Source: Muricomes sp. (GTDB lineage: Bacteria > Bacillota > Clostridia > Lachnospirales > Lachnospiraceae). Taken from it: a DNA stretch of 12,151 nucleotides. Below, one piece after another: positions 7,036-12,151 of this stretch (the stretch's first letter is position 1; each line of letters starts with the position of its first letter). The notes below the pieces were generated by a model. The model made no database searches, was not told the origin of the DNA, and saw only the letters and a program-made list of their open reading frames with translations. A program made the translations under genes and the position numbers. Location: positions 1-12,151 of the forward strand of contig JAHHTM010000019.1 of assembly GCA_020024675.1 (NCBI GenBank), written 5' to 3'.

Positions 7036-7069
7036 AAAAGGATGTATCTCTTAAAGATACATCCTTTTT
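7036..7069 (+). terminator. Rho-independent terminator after rsmG
   Basis: AAAAGGATGTATCT at 7036-7049 pairs perfectly over 14 bp with 7055-7068 around a CTTAA loop, and the stem runs into a TTTTT tail ending at 7069. It closes the mnmE-mnmG-rsmG unit. The first parS site begins only two bases further on. Confidence 0.92.
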
Positions 7070-7070
7070 A

Positions 7071-7086
7071 TGTTTCACGTGAAACA
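7071..7086. other. parS: parS centromere site 1
   Basis: TGTTTCACGTGAAACA is a perfect 16-bp palindrome identical to the bacterial parS consensus bound by ParB/Spo0J. It lies directly after the rsmG terminator and 154 bp before parA. ParB should load and spread from here to organise the origin region for segregation. Confidence 0.97.
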
Positions 7087-7127
7087 TTATTGTTAATCAA
7101 AAGAAATGATGTAAATTGAATTAAAAA

Positions 7128-7143
7128 TGTTTCACGTGAAACA
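7128..7143. other. parS: parS centromere site 2
   Basis: This is a second exact TGTTTCACGTGAAACA, 57 bp from the first. It is flanked by AAAAA and TTTTT, so the full palindrome is 26 bp (7123-7148). Such a symmetric site followed by a T-run could also act as a weak terminator in RNA; that role is inferred. It lies 38 bp before the likely -35 of the parA promoter. Confidence 0.97.
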
Positions 7144-7180
7144 TTTTTTGAAATATACGTGTGAAACATGTACAAAATAA

Positions 7181-7209
7181 TAGATATAAATATAAAAAAG
7201 TGATATAAT
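7181..7209 (+). promoter_or_regulatory. parA operon promoter with extended -10
   Basis: TATAAT at 7204-7209 is preceded by TG at 7201-7202, giving an extended -10 (TGATATAAT). A weak -35, TAGATA at 7181-7186, lies 17 bp upstream. The region follows a strong terminator, so a new promoter is needed for parA. The nearby parS sites make repression or modulation by ParB spreading plausible. Confidence 0.75.
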
Positions 7210-7239
7210 AGGAAAGTATTCAACGAAAGGAGTATAAAA

Positions 7240-8007
7240 ATGGGAAGAATTATAGCAATCGCCAACCAAAAAGGCGGTGTAGGTAAAACAACAACAGCAA
7301 TTAATTTGTCTGCATCACTTGCCAGTCTTGGTAAAAAAGTTCTTGCTTTAGATATGGATCCACAGGGAAATATGACAAGTGGATTAAGTGTAGATAAAAA
7401 TGAAGTTGAATACAGCGTATATGATCTTATTATTGGAAATATTGGTATTGAAGAATGCATCTGTAAAGAAGTATATGAAAATTTAGATGTTCTTCCATCT
7501 AATATAGATTTATCAGCTGCTGAGATTGAACTGATCGGTGTTGAAAACAAAGAATATATTATAAAAAAAGAAGTAGCTAAAGTGCAAGATAATTATGATT
7601 TTATTATTATTGATTGTCCACCAGCTTTAAGTATGCTTACCATAAATGCCATGACAACAGCTGATTCAGTACTAGTTCCAATTCAATGTGAATACTATGC
7701 GTTGGAAGGATTGAGCCAATTAATTCATACGATTGATTTGGTAAAAGAGCGATTAAATCCGGAATTAGTCATGGAAGGTGTCGTGTTTACTATGTATGAT
7801 GCCAGAACAAACTTATCACTTCAAGTTGTTGAAAATGTAAAAGAAAATCTTGATCAGACTATTTATAAAACAATTATACCAAGAAATATTCGTCTTGCAG
7901 AGGCACCTAGTTATGGAATGCCTATCAACTTATATGATCCAAGGTCTACAGGGGCAGAAAGCTATCTGTTATTAGCTGAAGAAGTGATTAATAAAGGAGA
8001 AGAATAA
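7240..8007 (+). CDS. parA: Chromosome partitioning ATPase ParA (Soj)
   Basis: ParA is a deviant Walker ATPase that binds DNA non-specifically as an ATP dimer, drives origin segregation with ParB, and in B. subtilis (Soj) also controls DnaA. The 255-residue product has the deviant Walker A motif KGGVGKTT at 11-18. LDMDPQGN follows at 37-44, Walker B is FIIIDCPP at 121-128, and AEAPSYG lies at 220-226. Arg189 in DARTNLS corresponds to the DNA-contacting arginine of Soj. The protein is short at the N terminus, like chromosomal rather than plasmid ParA proteins with a helix-turn-helix extension. AAAGGAG at 7226-7232 supports the start. It is the first gene of a tightly packed chain and ends one base before parB. 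Confidence 0.96.
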   Translation: MGRIIAIANQKGGVGKTTTAINLSASLASLGKKVLALDMDPQGNMTSGLSVDKNEVEYSVYDLIIGNIGIEECICKEVYENLDVLPSNIDLSAAEIELIGVENKEYIIKKEVAKVQDNYDFIIIDCPPALSMLTINAMTTADSVLVPIQCEYYALEGLSQLIHTIDLVKERLNPELVMEGVVFTMYDARTNLSLQVVENVKENLDQTIYKTIIPRNIRLAEAPSYGMPINLYDPRSTGAESYLLLAEEVINKGEE

Positions 8008-8008
8008 G

Positions 8009-8935
8009 ATGGCTGTAAAAAGAAATGGACTGGGAAAAGGTCTTGATAGTCTGATTCCAGATAAAAGTGATAAGACTATGAAAAACACAGTAAAAGCGGG
8101 GAAAAATCCTTTAAAAGAATCTAAACAAGAAATGAATGAAAAATCAGGAGAAGTTCTTGTGAAAATCAATAAGGTTGAACCAAATAGAGAACAGCCTAGA
8201 AAAGATTTTGATGAGGATGCATTGCTTGAATTATCGGATTCTATAAAACAGTATGGAATACTTCAGCCGCTACTTGTACAAAAGAAAAAAGATTATTATG
8301 AGATCATTGCTGGTGAGAGAAGATGGAGAGCGGCAAAACTTGCAGGAATAAAAGAAGTTCCTGTGATAGTAAAGAAATTTACAGATCAGGAAGTCCTTGA
8401 AATTTCTCTTATAGAGAATATTCAAAGAGAAAATCTAAATCCTATAGAAGAAGCAATGGCTTATAAAAAATTACTGGAAGAATTTCATCTAAAACAAGAT
8501 GAGGTTGCGGAGAGAGTATCAAAAAGTAGAACTGCTGTTACGAATTCAATGAGACTTTTAAAGTTAAGTGAACGAGTTCAACAGATGATTGTAGATGATA
8601 TGATTACAACAGGGCACGCAAGAGCATTACTTGCAATAGATGATGAGGAACAACAGTATATTCTTGCAAATAAAATTTTTGATGAAAAGTTAAGTGTAAG
8701 AGAAACTGAAAAACTTGTAAAATCATTGAAAACGCCTAAAAAAGCAGAAAAAAAAGAAAAGATAGTCAATACATTTATTTATGATGATCTAGCTGAAAAA
8801 ATGAAAGTAATTATAGGTACAAAAGTAAATGTAAATCCTAAATCGAATGGTAAAGGAAAAATCGAGATTGAATATTATTCAGAAGAAGATCTCGAACGTA
8901 TATTCGACATGATTATGTCTATACAAAGAAATTAG
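8009..8935 (+). CDS. parB: Chromosome partitioning protein ParB (Spo0J)
   Basis: ParB binds parS, clamps on DNA in a CTP-dependent way, spreads along the chromosome and stimulates ParA. The 308-residue product starts with the short ParA-contacting motif (GLGKGLDSLI, residues 7-16), followed by a variable linker to about residue 47. The CTP-binding domain has GERRWRA at 102-108 and ENIQRENLNPIEEA at 136-149. The helix-turn-helix for parS lies around 161-184 (LKQDEVAERVSKSRTAV). A C-terminal dimerisation domain ends the protein. Only one base separates it from parA, and AAAGGAG at 7993-7999 lies inside parA, so translation is probably coupled. Two perfect target sites are present about 0.9 kb upstream. 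It is a chromosomal ParB rather than the related Noc, judging by its place directly after parA. Confidence 0.96.
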   Translation: MAVKRNGLGKGLDSLIPDKSDKTMKNTVKAGKNPLKESKQEMNEKSGEVLVKINKVEPNREQPRKDFDEDALLELSDSIKQYGILQPLLVQKKKDYYEIIAGERRWRAAKLAGIKEVPVIVKKFTDQEVLEISLIENIQRENLNPIEEAMAYKKLLEEFHLKQDEVAERVSKSRTAVTNSMRLLKLSERVQQMIVDDMITTGHARALLAIDDEEQQYILANKIFDEKLSVRETEKLVKSLKTPKKAEKKEKIVNTFIYDDLAEKMKVIIGTKVNVNPKSNGKGKIEIEYYSEEDLERIFDMIMSIQRN

Positions 8936-8945
8936 AGGAGAACAA

Positions 8946-9608
8946 ATGGAGAGTAGTTTATTAAATAGTCTTGGATTTGATCCTGCATATTTGCTGATAG
9001 CACTATTCTTGATACAGATTGTTCTTATTGTAGCTCTACTCAAGGTTAATTTGAAATATGAACGACTGAAAATTAGTTATAATTCGTTTATGAAAGGAAA
9101 AGATGGAAAGAATCTAGAAGAAAGTATTCTTGAAAGATTTTCTGAACTTGATAAAATCCAAGAGCTTGCAGAAAAAAATAAAAAAGATATGTTTGAAATC
9201 AGTAGAAAAGCTGCGAAAAACTATCAGAAAATGGGCATTGTAAAATATGATGCCTTTGAAGAAATGGGTGGAAAATTAAGCTTTGCACTTACAATGCTTG
9301 ACGATAACAATAATGGATGGATTTTAAATGTTCTGCATAGTACGGATGGAAGTTATAGTTATATAAAAGAAATTGTAAATGGACAAAGTTATATTGAACT
9401 TGGAGAAGAAGAAAGAGAATCACTTGACCGAGCAATCTATCAGGAAGTGTATGATTTAAAAGGTGAAACAGCCTTAAAAATAAATGCTGAAAACACAGAA
9501 AATGATGTGGAAGAAACTACACATGAGGATGTGGAAAAAGCAGATGTAAATGTAGATAAAAATATAGAAATCGAAAAAGAAGAGAATAACAATCAGGAGG
9601 AACAATAA
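8946..9608 (+). CDS. DUF4446 membrane-anchored protein of unknown function
   Basis: The function is unknown. One N-terminal membrane segment (about 13-34, rich in Leu, Ile and Val) is followed by a short helical region. The DUF4446 core then contains MGIVKYDAFEEMGGKLSFAL at 96-115, LDDNNNGWILNVLHS at 118-132 and LGEEERESL at 152-160. The final 50 residues or so are acidic and low complexity, which makes the protein longer than family members I know of at about 165-175 residues. The gene usually follows parB in Clostridia, which hints at a role linked to origin segregation or the cell envelope, but this is inference. AGAGGAG overlapping the parB stop (8934-8940) sets the start. Its TAA shares a base with the serS start codon (TAATG). 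Confidence 0.88.
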   Translation: MESSLLNSLGFDPAYLLIALFLIQIVLIVALLKVNLKYERLKISYNSFMKGKDGKNLEESILERFSELDKIQELAEKNKKDMFEISRKAAKNYQKMGIVKYDAFEEMGGKLSFALTMLDDNNNGWILNVLHSTDGSYSYIKEIVNGQSYIELGEEERESLDRAIYQEVYDLKGETALKINAENTENDVEETTHEDVEKADVNVDKNIEIEKEENNNQEEQ

Positions 9609-10894
9609 TGTTAGATATTAAATTTTTAAGAAGCAATCCAGAGATAGTAAAACAAAATATCCGAAATAAATTTCAGGATAGAAAACTTCCATTAGTTGAT
9701 GAAGTTATTGAACTTGATCAGAAAAACAGAGAGATCAAGCAGGAAGTAGAAGCTCTTCGTGCAGACAAAAACAGAATCTCTAAACAGATTGGTGCTCTTA
9801 TGGCACAGGGTAAAAAAGAAGAAGCAGAGGAAGTGAAAAAACAGGTATCAGCTAACGCAGCACGTATCGAAGAACTTTCACAACAGGAAAAAGAAGTAGA
9901 GGAAAAACTTAAAAAAGATATGATGCTGATTCCAAATATTATTGATCCATCTGTTCCAATTGGAAAAGATGACAGTGAAAACGTGGAACTTGAAAGATTT
10001 GGTGAGCCAGTAGTGCCAGATTTTGAAGTGCCTTATCACACAGAGATTATGGAAAGATTTAATGGAATTGATCTTGATAGTGCAAGAAAAGTTGCTGGAA
10101 ATGGTTTCTATTATTTGATGGGGGATATTGCAAGACTTCATTCAGCAGTTATTTCTTATGCAAGAGACTTTATGATCAATAGAGGATTCACATATTGTGT
10201 ACCACCATTTATGATCAGAAGTAATGTCGTTACAGGTGTTATGAGTTTTGAAGAAATGGACGCTATGATGTATAAGATTGAAGGAGAAGACCTTTATCTT
10301 ATTGGTACAAGTGAGCATTCTATGATTGGTAAATTTATCGATACACAGCTTACAGAAGATCAGCTTCCACAGACACTTACAAGCTATTCACCATGTTTCA
10401 GAAAAGAAAAAGGTGCACATGGTATTGAAGAGAGAGGTGTATACCGTATTCATCAGTTTGAAAAACAGGAAATGATCGTTGTATGTAAACCAGAAGAGAG
10501 TATGCAGTGGTATGATAAATTGTGGAAAAATACAGTAGATCTTTTCCGTTCAATGGATATTCCAGTTCGTACATTAGAGTGTTGTTCAGGAGATCTTGCT
10601 GACCTTAAGGTTAAATCTGTTGACGTGGAAGCATGGTCACCAAGACAGAAAAAATATTTTGAGGTCGGAAGCTGCTCTAATTTAGGAGATGCTCAGGCAA
10701 GAAGACTTGGAATCCGTGTGAAAGGTGAAGATGGAAAATACTATGCACACACATTAAATAATACAGTTGTTGCTCCACCACGTATGTTGATCGCATTCTT
10801 AGAAAATAACCTTGAAGCAGATGGATCTGTAAGAATACCGGAAGCACTTCGTCCATACATGGGTGGATGTGACAAGATTGTACCAAAAAACTAA
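9608..10894 (+). CDS. serS: Seryl-tRNA synthetase
   Basis: SerRS is a class II synthetase that charges tRNA-Ser with serine. The 428-residue product starts MLDIKFLRSNPEIVKQNI, typical of the family. A long helical arm (about 30-108), which reads the extra arm of tRNA-Ser, follows. The catalytic core contains TSE at 234-236 and motif 2 FRKEKGAHGIEERGVYRIHQ at 264-283. SCSNLGDAQARRLGIR lies at 355-370. Motif 3 contains HTLNNTVVAPPRMLIAFLEN at 381-400, with Arg392 as the class II arginine. Motif 3 differs from the common bacterial form (TLNGSGLAVGRTL in E. coli) and suggests a divergent SerRS branch. AGGAGG at 9595-9600 supports the ATG, which overlaps the upstream stop by one base. No T-box leader is present, so it relies on the par operon for transcription. 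Confidence 0.96.
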   Translation: MLDIKFLRSNPEIVKQNIRNKFQDRKLPLVDEVIELDQKNREIKQEVEALRADKNRISKQIGALMAQGKKEEAEEVKKQVSANAARIEELSQQEKEVEEKLKKDMMLIPNIIDPSVPIGKDDSENVELERFGEPVVPDFEVPYHTEIMERFNGIDLDSARKVAGNGFYYLMGDIARLHSAVISYARDFMINRGFTYCVPPFMIRSNVVTGVMSFEEMDAMMYKIEGEDLYLIGTSEHSMIGKFIDTQLTEDQLPQTLTSYSPCFRKEKGAHGIEERGVYRIHQFEKQEMIVVCKPEESMQWYDKLWKNTVDLFRSMDIPVRTLECCSGDLADLKVKSVDVEAWSPRQKKYFEVGSCSNLGDAQARRLGIRVKGEDGKYYAHTLNNTVVAPPRMLIAFLENNLEADGSVRIPEALRPYMGGCDKIVPKN

Positions 10895-10917
10895 TACAAA
10901 ATTAATTGGAGAAAGTA

Positions 10918-11793
10918 ATGCACCAATATTTAAAAGCAATTGGTTTTAGCAATCTAAATACAAAAAAAGAACTAAAAGAATTATTAACACAGGTGGAAAA
11001 AGAATTTACACATCAGACCATTGTTTCTTACAAAGATTGGGCGGATTATTGTGAATATCAAAAGGAATACGGCCAGAATATGGGGATAACTCTTTTAGGA
11101 GAGCTTGATGATGTGGAAAACTTTGAAGCAGATTATTATTTCCCATATTTTGAAGGAAGTGGAATAACCACATATGCCGATGTCGCCATAGATCGTAAGA
11201 TTGATAAAGAAGATTACATTGGCATATGTGAAGATCCAAGAGTTGGCATAAGTCTCATTTTTCATTTGCAAAATGGAATTGAATATATGCGCGAGAAGCA
11301 GATGGGACTCACAAGTGGTTTTCCTACATCAGTTACATTTTCAGGTTTGGCACTGTCAGGAAAAATTTTATTTCCGGTAAGTAGAAGTGAATCTCAAGAG
11401 CAGACAGAAAAGCAAGCTTCTGATAATAGAAAAATGCTGCTAAGTGCAGCAAGGGACGGAGATCAATCGGCGATAGAATCACTTACATTGGATGATATTG
11501 ATACTTATTCACAAGTGTCAAAACGCCTGGTCAACGAAGATATTTTTACCATTGTAGATACGTACATGATGCCGTATGGAATTGAATGTGATCTTTATTC
11601 AATCATGGGAAAGATCGTTGCAGTGAGAAAAAGAGAAAACAGCTTTACAAAAGAGCAGGTATATCAATTGAAACTGGATGTAAATGAACTTCAGTTTGAT
11701 GTATGCGTTCCTATAAATAAAGTACTTGGAGAGCCACAGATTGGAAGAAGATTTAAAGGGACAATCTGGTTACAGGGTACGATTAATTTTTAG
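10918..11793 (+). CDS. DUF3881-type protein of unknown function
   Basis: I recognise this as similar to the DUF3881 family found in Lachnospiraceae; no function is known. The start chosen is ATG 10918 (MHQYLKAIGFSN), with GGAG at 10908-10911. A TTG at 10906 would add four residues but overlaps the ribosome binding site. The 291-residue product shows no signal peptide or membrane segment. Notable stretches are DYYFPYFEGSGITTYADV at 72-89, a likely sheet-rich ISLIFHLQNGIEYM at 111-124 and SAARDGDQSAIESLTLDDID at 176-195. FTIVDTYMMPYGIECDLYSI at 210-229 and LGEPQIGRRFKGTIWLQG at 270-287 follow. It comes 23 nt after serS on the same strand, so it is probably cotranscribed. Family assignment is from memory of the motifs. 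Confidence 0.85.
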   Translation: MHQYLKAIGFSNLNTKKELKELLTQVEKEFTHQTIVSYKDWADYCEYQKEYGQNMGITLLGELDDVENFEADYYFPYFEGSGITTYADVAIDRKIDKEDYIGICEDPRVGISLIFHLQNGIEYMREKQMGLTSGFPTSVTFSGLALSGKILFPVSRSESQEQTEKQASDNRKMLLSAARDGDQSAIESLTLDDIDTYSQVSKRLVNEDIFTIVDTYMMPYGIECDLYSIMGKIVAVRKRENSFTKEQVYQLKLDVNELQFDVCVPINKVLGEPQIGRRFKGTIWLQGTINF

Positions 11794-11824
11794 GGGTATA
11801 ATTCTTTTGATAAATTATAAGAAA

Positions 11825-11864
11825 TGTGAATAACTTCTGGTAAAAAGTAGATTGATGTGGATAT
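11825..11864 (-). promoter_or_regulatory. Two DnaA-box-like 9-mers in direct orientation
   Basis: Read on the - strand, 11825-11833 is TTATTCACA, a full match to TTATNCACA. 11856-11864 is ATATCCACA, matching at all but one specified position. They are 31 bp apart start to start, about three helical turns. In AT-rich DNA about one full match is expected by chance in a window this size, so only the pairing is suggestive. Confidence 0.35.
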
Positions 11865-11889
11865 GTTTAAAATCTGCTTTTGCCAGAAG
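11834..11889 (+). repeat. Imperfect 19-bp inverted repeat after the DUF3881 gene
   Basis: CTTCTGG at 11834-11840 pairs with CCAGAAG at 11883-11889. The stem continues inward (AAAA with TTTT, AGATT with AATCT) with two G-U pairs and one bulged A, around a 17-nt loop. No T-run follows, so if it ends the serS operon it is not a standard intrinsic terminator. A DnaA-box-like 9-mer lies in the loop. Confidence 0.7.
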
Positions 11890-11892
11890 AAA

Positions 11893-11921
11893 TTGACAAA
11901 TAAGATGATATAGTATAAAAT
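11893..11921 (+). promoter_or_regulatory. Promoter of the tRNA-Arg gene
   Basis: A perfect TTGACA at 11893-11898 is followed after 17 bp by TAAAAT at 11916-11921, one mismatch from TATAAT. The -10 ends 20 bp before the mature tRNA, leaving a short 5' leader for RNase P to remove. Confidence 0.82.
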
Positions 11922-11941
11922 TGTAAATGTTTAAAATGTAG

Positions 11942-12013
11942 GTCTCCTTAGTTAAATGGATATAATAAATCCCTCCTAAGGATTAGTTACAGGTTCGATT
12001 CCTGTAGGGGACG
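11942..12013 (+). tRNA. tRNA-Arg (anticodon CCU)
   Basis: The sequence folds into a full cloverleaf. The acceptor stem is GTCTCCT (11942-11948) with AGGGGAC (12006-12012), one G-U. The D arm at 11951-11966 has GG in its loop. The anticodon stem is AATCC with GGATT, and the seven-base loop CTCCTAA places CCT at 11975-11977. The T arm is ACAGG-TTCGATT-CCTGT. This anticodon reads AGG arginine codons. The discriminator is G12013. CCA is not encoded and must be added by the CCA-adding enzyme. It is a single-gene unit with its own promoter and terminator. Confidence 0.96.
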
Positions 12014-12019
12014 TGATTG

Positions 12020-12064
12020 AGAGTGAAAGTGGTGAAAAGATATCATCATTTTCACTCTTTTTTT
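12020..12064 (+). terminator. Rho-independent terminator of tRNA-Arg
   Basis: A 16-bp stem pairs 12020-12035 (AGAGTGAAAGTGGTGA) with 12043-12058, with two G-U pairs and a 7-nt loop. It runs into seven T residues ending at 12064. It closely follows the 3' end of the tRNA. Confidence 0.93.
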
Positions 12065-12083
12065 GAAGAAAATATAGAGAATT

Positions 12084-12124
12084 TTGTTTATCTTCATTTG
12101 TTTAAATAAATGAAGTGTAAACAA
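12084..12124. repeat. AT-rich two-part inverted repeat near the window end
   Basis: TTGTTTA (12084-12090) pairs with TAAACAA (12118-12124). CTTCATTT (12092-12099) pairs with AAATGAAG (12108-12115) inside it, with a one-base offset between the arms. No gene is seen in 12065-12151. It may be an operator or leader structure for a gene beyond the window. Confidence 0.6.
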
Positions 12125-12151
12125 TAGTACTTTCTACAATCAAGATAAATA

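Noticed and set aside
7068..7550. 160-residue open frame on the minus strand through the parS region and parA
   Set aside because: It runs through both parS palindromes and the parA promoter and is antisense to a certain gene.
1..12151. Mobile element, CRISPR array or defence system
   Set aside because: No transposase, integrase, regularly spaced repeat array or effector-like gene is seen; all genes are core, collinear and on one strand.

Overview
The window is an ordinary low-GC Firmicutes chromosome segment lying next to the replication origin. All genes are on the + strand. The order rpmH-rnpA-yidD-yidC-jag, mnmE-mnmG-rsmG, parA-parB-DUF4446-serS is the classic origin-flanking order of Clostridia. 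A DUF3881-type gene after serS and the style of the proteins point to Lachnospiraceae; the genus cannot be fixed from this sequence alone. dnaA and oriC are expected just upstream of base 1 but are not in the window.

Layout. (1) 69-2970: ribosomal protein L34, RNase P protein, the YidD/YidC membrane insertion pair and the Jag/KhpB RNA-binding protein form one gene chain. A hairpin plus T-rich tract directly after rpmH probably attenuates expression of the rest. (2) 2982-3040: a long terminator-like hairpin precedes mnmE with no visible promoter after it. (3) 3060-7026: mnmE, mnmG and rsmG, the RNA-modification genes. MnmE and MnmG act together on tRNA wobble uridines. mnmG overlaps mnmE by 35 nt. 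RsmG carries an apparent in-frame loss of about 32 codons that removes its SAM-binding glycine motif. (4) 7036-7209: a strong terminator, two perfect 16-bp parS centromere sites, a decayed third half-site and an extended -10 promoter. (5) 7240-11793: parA, parB, a membrane DUF4446 gene, seryl-tRNA synthetase and the DUF3881 gene, closely packed and probably one operon. (6) 11794-12151: inverted repeats, two DnaA-box-like sites, a promoter, a tRNA-Arg(CCU) gene with its own terminator, then an AT-rich inverted repeat with no gene.

How it works together. The left block supplies translation, RNase P and membrane insertion functions. The middle block modifies tRNA and 16S rRNA. ParA, ParB and the parS sites segregate the origin region, and the parS sites sit right at the parA promoter. 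I see no mobile element, CRISPR array, defence system or other novel gene system. The most notable signal is the internal deletion in rsmG. Secondary signals are regulatory: the possible attenuator before mnmE, the parS/promoter arrangement, and unexplained inverted repeats at 6333-6368, 11834-11889 and 12084-12124.
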